A stretch of 64,000 nt of DNA from Parabacteroides faecis (GTDB taxonomy: Bacteria; Bacteroidota; Bacteroidia; Bacteroidales; Tannerellaceae), in NCBI RefSeq assembly GCF_014647375.1, contig NZ_BMPB01000006.1, positions 124,001 to 188,000 of the forward strand, in the 5' to 3' direction. Every line of letters begins with the position of its first letter. Position 1 is the stretch's first letter. The notes beneath the pieces are model-generated. The model saw only the letters and a program-made list of their open reading frames with translations, was not told the DNA's origin and made no database searches. Shown piece after piece: positions 1 through 8,882 of this stretch. A program made the position numbers and the translations under genes.

Positions 1-2658
1 CAGAATCAAGTAGATAAGCAAGATACAGACGGCATAGATAAAGAGTGTTTGAGAACCTCCGCTGCTAGCCTCTTCGCGTGCCATACCACCATATTCGTAA
101 CCGTAGCCTGTAGGTAACATTTGTGCGGCCACCTCTTCTATAGCTTTCTGTACTTCACCTGTAGAATAGCCCGGAACCGGATTTACATTCACTGTGATAC
201 AGCTAAACAGGTTGAAACGGTTGGCGACTTCCGGACCTAATACGCGTTTGAGCGTTACGAACTGGCTAATCGGTGCCATTTCTGTACCGTTTCTTACGAA
301 CATGTTGTTCAGCGCTTGTTCATCCAAACGGTATTCCGGTGAAGCCTGCGACATGACGCGATATACTTTTCCGAATTGGTTGTAGTTGGAAACGTAGGCA
401 CCACCGCAATAACTACCCAGTACATCAAGCACTGTTGAAGGTGAAATACCCGCACGTTTACATTTGGCAGCATCTACATCCACTGCAATTTGGGGGAAGT
501 TCATTGCATACGAAGTATAAGCCATAGCCACTTCCGGACGCTGGTTTAATGCTCCGATATATTGCATGGCTTTTTGGTAGAACGTGCCCATATCCCCTCC
601 GGTACGATCCTGCAAGTTAAGCTCAATGGAGTTACCCATACCGTAACCCGGAATCATACCCGGCTGGAAGCAGAATATCTGCGCCTCTTTGATTTGAGCG
701 AATTGTGCATTCAATCGGGTGATTACGGCATCGGAAACATGTTCGCTGCCTTTACGCTCACTCCAGTCTTTCAAACGGATGATAGCCATACCATAAGATG
801 TACCCTGACCAGCCAGGAAACCGTAACCGGCTACTCGGGAGTAGTGTTCTATCTCAGGGGTGTTTTTGAGGATGTCTTCCACCTTGTCCAACACCTTGGT
901 TGTCTCTGCCAGCGTACTACCCGGAGCAATTGCCACGTTGGCCATGATAGTTCCTTGGTCTTCCTGAGGAACAAGACCTGTTTTGGTACTGCTGATCAAC
1001 CATCCTAATAAGACGATAGCTCCTACCATACCGACCCACACCATCCAACGGTGGTGGATAAAGAACATCACTCCTTTTTTGTATTTGCCCAATACGGCGT
1101 TGAACGAAGCATTATAAGCGGCGCGCACCCGTCCGTTGAAACTTTTGGCACTCTTGGTTCCATCGCTAGGACGCATCATCATGGCACAAAGAGCCGGACA
1201 GAGTGTCAAGGCACAAATCATCGAAAGACCTACGGAGGTTGCCATAGTTACACCAAACTGCGTGTAGAAGATACCGGATGTTCCTCCCATAAAAGTAACA
1301 GGAATAAACACGGCCATAAACACACACGTACAAGATATAACGGCCATGGTTACATCCCCCATCGCATCTTTTGTTGCCTGATAAGCGGATTGATAACCTG
1401 CATCGAATTTGGCTTGTACGGCTTCTACCACCACAATGGCATCATCCACCACCGTACCGATGGCAAGCACCAATGCAAACAGTGTCAGGATGTTGATTGT
1501 GAACCCGGCAGCTGTTAAGCAGGCAAATGTACCGATCAGTGAAACAATGATGGCGATAGAAGGAATAAGCGTACTCTTGAAGTCCTGCAGGAAGAAATAT
1601 ACCACCAAGATTACAAGTATGATGGCGACGATCAATGTCTCTACTACATTATATATAGAAGCGAAAAGGAAGTCGTTGGAACTCATCATCGTGATAAATT
1701 CCATACCGGCGGGCAATTCCTTTTCTATCTCTTTCAATTCGGCTGCAATGCGTTCGTTTACTTCTGTTGCATTGGAGCCTGCTACTTGGTAAATCATGAA
1801 GGTCACGGCTGGTTTACCATCCATCTGGCTGTCGAAGCCATAGCTCAATGTCCCCAATTCTACTTTGGCCACATCTTTCAGACGCAACACGGAGCCATCT
1901 TCTTGGGCACGGACAACGATGTTTTGAAACTCTTCCACGCTTTTCAAACGTCCGCGATATTTCATGGTATATTGGAATACATTCTTTGAGTTTTCACCTA
2001 ATGAACCGGTAGGTGCTTCAATATTTTGTTCTCCCAGAATAGAAGTTACGTCTGAGGGGATCAATCCATATTGAGCCATACGTTCGGGATTCAACCAGAT
2101 ACGCATACTATAGGTATCGCCCAACTCCATAACGTCACCAACGCCTTCGATACGTTTGATACGTGGCACAACGTTAATATCCAGGTAGTTTCCGAGGAAT
2201 GTCTTGTCATAGCGTCCGTTTGAACTGACAAGTGCATCGATTTGTAAGAAACTGGTCTGACGTTTCTGTGTGCTGACACCGATACGGGTTACTTCGGCAG
2301 GTAATAAACCTTGTGCTTTTGTTACACGGTTTTGGACGTTGACGGCTGCCATATCGGGATCTGTCCCTTGTTTGAAGTACACTTCGATAGTCGCCGAACC
2401 TGCATTGGTGGCTGTGGAAGTCATGTACATCATATTTTCCACACCATTGATACTTTCTTCCAATGGCATAATGACACTGTTCATCACGGCATCAGCATCT
2501 GCTCCGGTATAGCTTGCCGATACATGGACCGTAGGAGGGGCAATATCCGGATATTGCTCGACCGGCAAGGTAAAGAGCGAAATGAGTCCTATCGCCAAAA
2601 TAAGAATGGAGATAGATATGGCCATAACAGGCCGTTTGATAAAAATATTTCCTTTCAT
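1..2658 (-). CDS. RND efflux transporter, inner-membrane pump (partial, C-terminus cut)
   Basis: This is the proton-driven inner-membrane component of a tripartite efflux pump (HAE-1 type, AcrB/MexB-like) that exports drugs, bile salts or other hydrophobic compounds. The frame stays open from the ATG at 2658 to the window edge, giving 886 residues; the family is usually about 1030-1060 long, so roughly 150 C-terminal residues lie outside. The N-terminus (MKGNIFIKRPVMAI) is the usual first membrane helix. TM4 carries the proton-relay pair D405-D406 in LAIGTVVDDAIVVVE. Large periplasmic porter loops follow each of the two helix bundles. The adaptor gene ends 11 bp upstream, so the two form one operon; an outer-membrane channel may follow off the left edge. 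The substrate cannot be told from sequence. Confidence 0.95.
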   Translation of the reverse strand, partial: MKGNIFIKRPVMAISISILILAIGLISLFTLPVEQYPDIAPPTVHVSASYTGADADAVMNSVIMPLEESINGVENMMYMTSTATNAGSATIEVYFKQGTDPDMAAVNVQNRVTKAQGLLPAEVTRIGVSTQKRQTSFLQIDALVSSNGRYDKTFLGNYLDINVVPRIKRIEGVGDVMELGDTYSMRIWLNPERMAQYGLIPSDVTSILGEQNIEAPTGSLGENSKNVFQYTMKYRGRLKSVEEFQNIVVRAQEDGSVLRLKDVAKVELGTLSYGFDSQMDGKPAVTFMIYQVAGSNATEVNERIAAELKEIEKELPAGMEFITMMSSNDFLFASIYNVVETLIVAIILVILVVYFFLQDFKSTLIPSIAIIVSLIGTFACLTAAGFTINILTLFALVLAIGTVVDDAIVVVEAVQAKFDAGYQSAYQATKDAMGDVTMAVISCTCVFMAVFIPVTFMGGTSGIFYTQFGVTMATSVGLSMICALTLCPALCAMMMRPSDGTKSAKSFNGRVRAAYNASFNAVLGKYKKGVMFFIHHRWMVWVGMVGAIVLLGWLISSTKTGLVPQEDQGTIMANVAIAPGSTLAETTKVLDKVEDILKNTPEIEHYSRVAGYGFLAGQGTSYGMAIIRLKDWSERKGSEHVSDAVITRLNAQFAQIKEAQIFCFQPGMIPGYGMGNSIELNLQDRTGGDMGTFYQKAMQYIGALNQRPEVAMAYTSYAMNFPQIAVDVDAAKCKRAGISPSTVLDVLGSYCGGAYVSNYNQFGKVYRVMSQASPEYRLDEQALNNMFVRNGTEMAPISQFVTLKRVLGPEVANRFNLFSCITVNVNPVPGYSTGEVQKAIEEVAAQMLPTGYGYEYGGMAREEASSGGSQTLFIYAVCILLIYLIL

Positions 2659-2669
2659 ATTTTGCTAAT

Positions 2670-3779
2670 TTATTTTACTTGTGTTCCTTCACGTACCAAT
2701 CCGGCTCCTTCGGATACAATTTCTTCACCAACCTTAAGCCCGTCGAGTACGATATATTCACGGCCGTCGCTGATTTCAGCAACGGTAATTAATGTAGAAA
2801 CGGCCTTACCATCGACTACTTTGTAAACAAGGGTTTTATCTTGCAAACGGACTGTTGCGCCTTGCGGGATAACGATGCAGTCTGTGTAGGTTTGCGGAAT
2901 GAGTACATTGCCGGATGCTCCGCTATGGAGTAGGCGGGATTCATTCGGGAAAACGGCTCTAACGCCTACCGTACCGGTTTTGCGGTCGATCACTCCGCTG
3001 ATAGATTCAATTTTGCCTTTCTGCTCATAAACAGACTGGTCGTTCAGTTTCAAAGTGACTTCCGGCATATTGGCCAAAGCTTCATCCATGCTTTTATGTT
3101 GACGGCTCATGGCCAAAAGCTGGTTTTCCGTCATGGAGAAGTAAACATACATATTTGAATTGTCAGAAACAGTTGTTAAAGGCTGAGGAATATTGGCACT
3201 AACCAATGCTCCGGCACGATAAGGCAGCATACCGACTACTCCGTCGCTCGGACTTTTTACTTCTGTATAAGAAAGGTTGTTTTTTGCATTTAACTCCTGT
3301 GCTTCTGCCTGTGACAGTTGCGCTTTGGCTGTCAGGTAATTGTTCTGGCTTGTTTTCAGATTGAATTCGGAAACAACTTTTTTGGCAAACAGTTCTTTTG
3401 TGCTGTTGTAATTCAATTCGGCAGTACCTAAAGCTGCTTTTGCAACCTCAACGTTGGCTTGAGCTGTTTTCAAAGCGGCCTTATAAGGTACTTGGTCGAT
3501 TACAAAAAGTAACTGTCCTTTTCGTACAACCTGTCCTTCTGTTACGCAGAGCCGTTCGATAGTTCCTGATACTTGCGGATAAATATCTATATCTTGGCGA
3601 CCGCGAATAGACGCTGAATAGGGTATGGTCAACTCCCTATTGGCTGTTGAAACTTTCATTGTTGCGTAAGATGCTTTCATCTGTGCATCCGACGTCTCTT
3701 TTTTACAGGATGTCATCCACATTGTCGTACAACCAATAATCATCATCAGCTGTATCCATCTTGCTTTTGCTTGTATCAT
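2670..3779 (-). CDS. RND efflux periplasmic adaptor subunit (AcrA/MexA-like lipoprotein)
   Basis: This membrane-fusion protein links the RND pump to an outer-membrane channel. It has 369 residues. The N-terminus is a lipoprotein signal with lipobox MTSC, Cys25. A barrel-sandwich (lipoyl-like) half follows around residues 60-95 (IYPQVSGTIERL, EGQVVRKGQLLF). A helical hairpin covers about 100-165 and is rich in A/Q/L/N (KTSQNNYLTAKAQLSQAEAQ). The second lipoyl half (YTEVKSPSDGVVG) and a beta-barrel domain complete it. It is first in the operon, with the pump 11 bp downstream. A TAAATTTG -7 element lies just upstream on the minus strand at 3803-3810. No dedicated TetR- or MarR-type regulator is seen next to it. 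Confidence 0.93.
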   Translation of the reverse strand: MIQAKARWIQLMMIIGCTTMWMTSCKKETSDAQMKASYATMKVSTANRELTIPYSASIRGRQDIDIYPQVSGTIERLCVTEGQVVRKGQLLFVIDQVPYKAALKTAQANVEVAKAALGTAELNYNSTKELFAKKVVSEFNLKTSQNNYLTAKAQLSQAEAQELNAKNNLSYTEVKSPSDGVVGMLPYRAGALVSANIPQPLTTVSDNSNMYVYFSMTENQLLAMSRQHKSMDEALANMPEVTLKLNDQSVYEQKGKIESISGVIDRKTGTVGVRAVFPNESRLLHSGASGNVLIPQTYTDCIVIPQGATVRLQDKTLVYKVVDGKAVSTLITVAEISDGREYIVLDGLKVGEEIVSEGAGLVREGTQVK

Positions 3780-3802
3780 ATGTCTTAATTTGTTAAATGC
3801 CG

Positions 3803-3810
3803 CAAATTTA
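3803..3810 (-). promoter_or_regulatory. -7 element for the RND efflux operon
   Basis: The minus strand reads TAAATTTG, which fits the Bacteroidetes -7 consensus TAnnTTTG and lies 24 bp upstream of the adaptor ATG. No clear -33 TTTG is seen at the expected distance. Confidence 0.45.
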
Positions 3811-3947
3811 ACAGATGAATGTAGGAAATTATTTGTCTGAATTTTTATATAAATCTTCTGTATTTATAGTATACGGATATTTTAAGAAAAGAAAATCTAA
3901 TGAAATAAAATAAATGTGTGATATCGTTGTACACATTATCCGGTACC

Positions 3948-4002
3948 AGATAAAAGTTAACTGGTTTTATCTTAGAAGTATGCGAAGAAAGCCGTATCTT
4001 TG
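3948..4002 (+). promoter_or_regulatory. Promoter region with a dyad, upstream of the U32 gene
   Basis: A -7 element TATCTTTG sits at 3995-4002, 28 bp before the TTG start. Upstream is a perfect 8-bp inverted repeat AGATAAAA-N9-TTTTATCT (3948-3955/3965-3972), which overlaps where a -33 element would lie and could be an operator. No canonical -33 motif is visible. Confidence 0.5.
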
Positions 4003-4029
4003 TGGTTTCTAATTTAAAACCAAACAGCT

Positions 4030-5286
4030 TTGAACGAGAAAGATTTTGAAATAATGGCGCCGGTCGGCTCGTATGAGTCGTTGATGGCAGCTATCCAGGG
4101 AGGAGCCGACTCCATCTACTTCGGCATTGAAGGACTGAATATGCGTTCGCGCTCTTCCAATAATTTCACCACGGACGATTTGCGTAAGATTGTCTCCATC
4201 TGTAAGGAACACGGCATTAAGAGTTATCTGACGGTTAATACGGTTATTTATGGGGAAGACCTGGCATTGATGCGTGAAATTATCGATGCGGCAAAGGAAG
4301 CGGAAGTCTCTGCAATTATTGCGGCAGACGTGGCTGCCATGAGTTATGCGAACCGGATCGGGCAGGAGGTTCACCTGTCTACCCAACTGAATATATCGAA
4401 TGTGGAGGCGCTGAAGTTCTACGCCCAGTTTGCCGATGTGGTGGTGCTGGCACGCGAATTGAATCTGAAACAGGTAGCCGAAATCTATCAACAGATCGTA
4501 GAACAGCAGATAACCGGTCCGAGAGGCGAACTGATCCGTATCGAGATGTTTGCCCACGGAGCCTTGTGTATGGCTGTTTCCGGTAAATGCTATTTGAGCC
4601 TGCATGAAATGAATGCGTCTGCCAACCGGGGTGCTTGCATGCAAATCTGCCGCCGCGGATATACGGTGAAAGATAAGGACAGCAACATCGAACTGGATAT
4701 AGAAAACCAATATATCATGTCGCCCAAAGACCTGAAAACGATCCATTTCATGAATAAGATGATGGATGCAGGCGTGCGGGTATTCAAGATCGAAGGTCGT
4801 GCCCGCGGACCGGAATATGTGCGTCTCGTGACTGAATGCTATAAAGAAGCAGTGAAGGCTTATTGCAGTGGAACATATGATGAAGAAAAGATCGCCGTCT
4901 GGGACGAGCGTCTGAAAAGCGTCTTCAACCGGGGCTTCTGGGACGGCTATTATCTGGGACAGCGTTTGGGTGAATGGAGCAGCAAGTATGGTTCCGGTTC
5001 GACTAAGAAGAAAGTCTATGTGGCGAAAGGCATCAAATACTTCAGCGGCATCGGTGTGGCTGAATTTGAAATGGAATCGGGCTCGCTGAAAGCGGGAGAT
5101 GAGATTCTGATCACAGGCCCGACAACCGGTGCGGTGATGCAGACCATCGATGAGATACGTGTCGACCTGAAGCCGGTGGAAGAAACTGTAAAAGGCGAGC
5201 GTTTCTCCTTCAAAGTATCTGAAAAGGTACGCCCTTCCGACCGCCTGTATAAAATGGTACCTAACAACGATAAAGAACTGAAATAA
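4030..5286 (+). CDS. Peptidase U32 family protein, TrhP/YegQ-like
   Basis: U32 family member of 418 residues. Characterised relatives (TrhP/YegQ, RlhA) are RNA-hydroxylation factors rather than proteases; TrhP makes 5-hydroxyuridine at tRNA position 34 from prephenate. The U32 signature is clear: EMFAHGALCMAVSGKC, followed by YLS, with further cysteines in GACMQICRR that could hold an Fe-S cluster. A beta-barrel-like C-terminal domain covers about residues 330-410. The start is most likely TTG at 4030: an in-frame TAA lies at 4015-4017, so no start further upstream is possible. An ATG at 4054 would remove the first beta strand (FEIMAPVGS), where family members begin. It overlaps the next gene by one base (TAATG). 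Family is certain; the exact RNA target is inference. Confidence 0.9.
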   Translation: MNEKDFEIMAPVGSYESLMAAIQGGADSIYFGIEGLNMRSRSSNNFTTDDLRKIVSICKEHGIKSYLTVNTVIYGEDLALMREIIDAAKEAEVSAIIAADVAAMSYANRIGQEVHLSTQLNISNVEALKFYAQFADVVVLARELNLKQVAEIYQQIVEQQITGPRGELIRIEMFAHGALCMAVSGKCYLSLHEMNASANRGACMQICRRGYTVKDKDSNIELDIENQYIMSPKDLKTIHFMNKMMDAGVRVFKIEGRARGPEYVRLVTECYKEAVKAYCSGTYDEEKIAVWDERLKSVFNRGFWDGYYLGQRLGEWSSKYGSGSTKKKVYVAKGIKYFSGIGVAEFEMESGSLKAGDEILITGPTTGAVMQTIDEIRVDLKPVEETVKGERFSFKVSEKVRPSDRLYKMVPNNDKELK

Positions 5287-5696
5287 TGAAAGAGTATATT
5301 TTTAAACTGACAGACAAGGTGCGCGATTATGAATGCGACCTGCAGGGAGTAGTGAACAACTCCAACTATCAGCATTATATGGAGCATACCCGTCATGAGT
5401 TCCTCGAATCGCTGGGCGAGAATTTCGGAGCCATGCACGATAAAGGGGTGGACGGCTTCGTTTCTCATGTGGAGATAGATTATAAAACATCTTTGAAGAG
5501 CGGCGACAGTTATATCTCTTGCCTGAATGTGTATAAGAAAGGAGTGAAGCTGGTTTTTGAACAGGATATCTACCGGGCTTCCGACGGCGCGCTGGCAACC
5601 AAGGGAAAAGTTGAGTCTGTAGTTGTGCAGGACGGCAAGCTGACCCGCGGCGAATATTTCGACGAAATGCTTAAAAGGATACAGGATAAACTATGA
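5286..5696 (+). CDS. Acyl-CoA thioesterase, hotdog fold (4HBT/YbgC-like)
   Basis: A 136-residue single-domain hotdog thioesterase that hydrolyses acyl-CoA or related thioesters in the cytoplasm. The N-terminal motif YECDLQGVVNNSNYQHYMEH matches the 4HBT active-site segment (D...GVV..xxY) at the start of the long hotdog helix, followed by the VEIDYKTSLKSGD strand. The length is typical. It is translationally coupled to the U32 gene by a TAATG overlap and lies 8 bp before dprA, so the three genes form one operon. The substrate is unknown. Confidence 0.9.
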   Translation: MKEYIFKLTDKVRDYECDLQGVVNNSNYQHYMEHTRHEFLESLGENFGAMHDKGVDGFVSHVEIDYKTSLKSGDSYISCLNVYKKGVKLVFEQDIYRASDGALATKGKVESVVVQDGKLTRGEYFDEMLKRIQDKL

Positions 5697-5704
5697 TATA
5701 GATC

Positions 5705-6814
5705 ATGACAGACAACCGGATTTACCAAATTGGCTTAACTATGATAAACGGGGTAGGAGATATCCTGGCCCGTCAGCTTTTGCAAACCTGTGGCGATGCA
5801 GAAGGCGTTTTTACAGAAAAACAGCAAGTATTGGAGAAGATTCCGGGTTTCGGCACGGCTACGGCTGCTGCCATCAAACGCCCGGAAGTCCTTCTGCAAG
5901 CGGAAAAAGAGTTAGCCTTTATTGAAAAGAACCAGATCATCTGTTATTTTCTGACAGATGAGAATTACCCGAAACGTTTGAAGGAGTGCTCCGATGCTCC
6001 GGTACTTCTTTATTTCAAAGGCGGTGCCGATCTGAATGCTTCTCGTATTATCAGTATTGTTGGAACCCGGCATGCGACGGAGTATGGCAGGGTGATGACG
6101 GACGAACTGGTACACACCCTTTCGCTTTCTATCCCGAACTTACTGATCGTAAGCGGACTGGCTTATGGTATCGACGTATGTGCCCATCGGGCTGCGCTTA
6201 AAGCGAACTTGCCGACGGTAGGTGTGCTGGCTCATGGGTTGGATCGTATTTATCCGCCTTCGCATCGTTCCGTAGCAGTGGATATGTTGGACCGCGGAGG
6301 TTTGCTGACTGAATTTCGCAGTGGAACGGAACCGGATAAGCCGAACTTTGTACGGCGTAACCGGATTGTTGCGGGTATGGCGGATGCGACGGTCGTCATA
6401 GAATCTGCCGAGAAAGGCGGCTCGCTGATCACTGCCGATCTTGCTTTCTCCTATGGGCGTGATGTCTACGCATTTCCCGGTCGGGTAAACGATCTCCATT
6501 CGAAAGGCTGCAATGCCTTGATCCGGCAGAATAAGGCTGGGCTGATAACTTCCGCTTCCGACCTTATCTCGGCGCTTTGCTGGGATATAAAGGAAACAGC
6601 TTCTCCTCTCCCTGTTCAGACTGAATTGTTTTTCGGGGAAGATGATCGGACAGCACCGGTAATAACTGTTCTCCGTGAAAGAGGTGAGATGCATATCGAC
6701 CAACTGGCAGTTGCATTGAATCTGCCTGTCCGTGAACTGTCATCTTTGCTCTTTGAACTGGAGATGAACGGTTTGATCAGGACTTTGCCGGGAAATATCT
6801 ACCGGCTTGCCTAA
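5705..6814 (+). CDS. dprA: DNA-processing protein DprA
   Basis: DprA (Smf) binds incoming single-stranded DNA and loads RecA during natural transformation; it is also widespread in species not known to be competent. The 369-residue protein has an N-terminal helix-hairpin-helix/SAM-like region (EKIPGFGTATAAAIK). The Rossmann domain follows with SGLAYGIDVCAHRAAL from S150 and the conserved block RNRIVAGMADATVVIES plus EKGGSLITADLAFSYGRDV. A C-terminal winged-helix-like domain (about 310-369) finishes it. It is the last gene of the U32-thioesterase-dprA operon. Its final 38 bases are overlapped by the convergent LtrA-family gene. Confidence 0.96.
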   Translation: MTDNRIYQIGLTMINGVGDILARQLLQTCGDAEGVFTEKQQVLEKIPGFGTATAAAIKRPEVLLQAEKELAFIEKNQIICYFLTDENYPKRLKECSDAPVLLYFKGGADLNASRIISIVGTRHATEYGRVMTDELVHTLSLSIPNLLIVSGLAYGIDVCAHRAALKANLPTVGVLAHGLDRIYPPSHRSVAVDMLDRGGLLTEFRSGTEPDKPNFVRRNRIVAGMADATVVIESAEKGGSLITADLAFSYGRDVYAFPGRVNDLHSKGCNALIRQNKAGLITSASDLISALCWDIKETASPLPVQTELFFGEDDRTAPVITVLRERGEMHIDQLAVALNLPVRELSSLLFELEMNGLIRTLPGNIYRLA

Positions 6815-7958
6815 CGGTTTCATAAATAACTACCGCGATAAATATCAGTGCCGTTAATCCATTCAATTGAAGTGGATTGAAAAAGCGAGCGAACGGAATT
6901 ATAAGGGCTAATGTAAGAATTGCGATCACATGCGACCAAGCGATTAACTGACATGTGATCCATTTATATATGGCATTACTCATTAAATAAATGATCGGGC
7001 CGCCCACCATCGCAAAGATGCCGCCTGTCGTCATTTCTCCCAACGGGTGATTGACAACCAGTTCGTCACCAACCGCACAGATGATCAGTGCACCGACCAG
7101 TACCACATGTATCGAGTGATATTTCAGGCCGAGTAAACCGGGATTCGATATCTTTTTGATCTTCCGGCTGCCTGCCTCGCTGCTGACATCAAAATAAATC
7201 CACCACATCGCCAGGCTATTGGTGAAAGAAATGATCGCTGCATAGATAATTGTAGAATCCCATATCTCAAAATCGCTGAGTGAAGCCCCCGTCATCATAA
7301 TCGTCTCACCGAAAGCGATAATGACGAATAACTGGCTTCTCTCAGCCAGATGTTGTCCTTCGATTGTCCACTCTTTACTGGAAATAGACCGTCCGAGTCC
7401 CGGCAGGTAAAAGCCGAACATAGGCGAAATATAATCGCACAGGACGGCAACCAGCCACAAAAGAATACGTGTGTCCCCTTCGCTGAATGCCCCTGTTATC
7501 CAGAATACGGCAGAGATACAAAACCAACCCAATATACGTTTGAAATTAGGAGATAGATGGTGCTTTTTATCCAGTAGAAAGACAATTACGATTGTCCTCC
7601 CTAACTGGATAGCGACATAACAGGCAGCAAAGATTAGCCCCCGGCTTGTATAAGCTTCGGGAATAGCCGAAGCCATGATCAATCCGACTAGCATCAGGAT
7701 AAACAGTAGTATCCGGATCGAACGTGTTTCGGGGTCGAACCAGTTGGTCACCCAGGTTGTATGTTGCCAGGCGAGCCAGACAGCAAACCACAGGATGATT
7801 TCCTGTACATATCCTTGCCAGTCCAGGTGATGAAGCAGATAATGCGACAGCTGTGTGACTGCAAAGACATAGATCAGGTCGAACAACAGTTCCGAATAGG
7901 AGACGGAAGCTCTTTCCTGCTCCCTACTTCTTAATAAATGATGGGAAGAATGCGACAT
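6777..7958 (-). CDS. Low-temperature-requirement A (LtrA) family membrane protein
   Basis: A polytopic inner-membrane protein of 393 residues with about ten hydrophobic segments. The N-terminal signature is that of the LtrA family: SYSELLFDLIYVFAVTQLSH, followed by WLAWQHTTWVTNWFDPET. A second conserved block is AERSQLFVIIAFGETIMMTG. LtrA was named from a Listeria mutant unable to grow in the cold; its biochemical role is not established. The gene is monocistronic and convergent with dprA, with the two coding ends sharing 38 bp, leaving no room for a terminator between them. It is divergent from the HipA-like gene. Confidence 0.88.
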   Translation of the reverse strand: MSHSSHHLLRSREQERASVSYSELLFDLIYVFAVTQLSHYLLHHLDWQGYVQEIILWFAVWLAWQHTTWVTNWFDPETRSIRILLFILMLVGLIMASAIPEAYTSRGLIFAACYVAIQLGRTIVIVFLLDKKHHLSPNFKRILGWFCISAVFWITGAFSEGDTRILLWLVAVLCDYISPMFGFYLPGLGRSISSKEWTIEGQHLAERSQLFVIIAFGETIMMTGASLSDFEIWDSTIIYAAIISFTNSLAMWWIYFDVSSEAGSRKIKKISNPGLLGLKYHSIHVVLVGALIICAVGDELVVNHPLGEMTTGGIFAMVGGPIIYLMSNAIYKWITCQLIAWSHVIAILTLALIIPFARFFNPLQLNGLTALIFIAVVIYETVRQAGRYFPAKS

Positions 7959-8052
7959 AAGCCAATGATTTTATAGCCTGTATAATCCGATAACGCCTTT
8001 TCAATTAAAACAACTGCCTGTTTATATTGTTTTAGAGATGTTGATTGTTTCT

Positions 8053-8083
8053 TTTGTGTAAACAGGAAGTATCTTTATCTTTG
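8053..8083 (+). promoter_or_regulatory. Promoter of the HipA-like/DUF3037 operon
   Basis: A -33 TTTG (8053-8056) and -7 TATCTTTG (8076-8083) are separated by exactly 19 bp, a full match to the Bacteroidetes vegetative promoter. Transcription would begin around 8090, giving a very short leader before the ATG at 8100 and arguing against the TTG at 8094 as start. Confidence 0.8.
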
Positions 8084-8099
8084 TCAAAAGCATTTGAAT

Positions 8100-8882
8100 A
8101 TGGAATTGCGAACAGCGAATGTTGTCAGATATATTATGCCTTTACGGGAAGGCGGCTCGTTGCCGGCTTTGGCTGAAGCTGACGACGAATATAAATATGT
8201 TGTAAAGTTCCGTGGCGCCGGTCATGGGACCAAAGCGCTTATTGCCGAACTGATCGGTGGCGAAGTCGCACGTGCACTGGGTTTTCGTGTCCCGGAGCTG
8301 GTATTTCTGAATCTGGACGAGGCTTTCGGAAGAACGGAAGGCGATGAGGAGATACAAGACCTGTTGCAGGCCAGCCGTGGTCTGAACCTGGGCTTGCATT
8401 TCTTGTCGGGCGCACTGACATTCGACCCGGTAGTTAATAAGGTAGGAGAAAAGCTGGCGTCGCAGATCGTCTGGCTGGATGCCCTGCTGACCAATGTGGA
8501 CCGTACGACCCGCAATACCAATATGCTGATGTGGCATAAGGAATTATGGCTGATCGATCATGGAGCATCGCTCTACTTCCATTATTCATGGTCGAACTGG
8601 CGAAAACATGCCTTGAGCCCGTTTATCCAGATCAAGGATCATGCTTTGTTGCCGGAGGCCGGTAAGCTGGAAGAAGTGAATGCCGAGTTCAAACACCTGC
8701 TTACTCCGGAAAAGATCCGTGAGATCGTCTCCCTGATCCCGGACGACTGGTTGCAGTGGAGCGAAAGTCCCGGTACGCCGCAGGAGATAAGAGATGTCTA
8801 TATGGAATTTCTGACAGAAAGGATTGCCCATTCCGAAACATTTATAAAAGAAGCGCAAGATGCAAGGAAAGCACTTATATGA
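8100..8882 (+). CDS. HipA-like kinase-fold protein
   Basis: A cytoplasmic protein of 260 residues related to the HipA-like kinase domain family. The N-terminal part has YKYVVKFRGAGHGTKALIAE, a nucleotide-binding-loop-like segment with a candidate ATP-binding Lys. It is followed by GGEVARALGFRVPELVFL, and later by DRTTRNTNMLMWHKELWLID and HGASL, which resemble the HipA catalytic (D-R-x-x-x-N) and metal-binding (IDHG, in place of IDFG) motifs. The family partner, DUF3037, overlaps by 23 bp at the 3' end. There is no HipB-like antitoxin beside it, so this is not a classical HipAB module. Substrate and role are unknown. I chose the ATG at 8100 because the promoter leaves almost no room for a start further upstream. 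Confidence 0.8.
   Translation: MELRTANVVRYIMPLREGGSLPALAEADDEYKYVVKFRGAGHGTKALIAELIGGEVARALGFRVPELVFLNLDEAFGRTEGDEEIQDLLQASRGLNLGLHFLSGALTFDPVVNKVGEKLASQIVWLDALLTNVDRTTRNTNMLMWHKELWLIDHGASLYFHYSWSNWRKHALSPFIQIKDHALLPEAGKLEEVNAEFKHLLTPEKIREIVSLIPDDWLQWSESPGTPQEIRDVYMEFLTERIAHSETFIKEAQDARKALI

Noticed and set aside
4009-4746. Long antisense frame (245 codons) inside the U32 gene, and many similar long frames opposite real genes
   Set aside because: They mirror well-supported genes, have no family motifs or ribosome-binding context, and arise from codon bias on the other strand.
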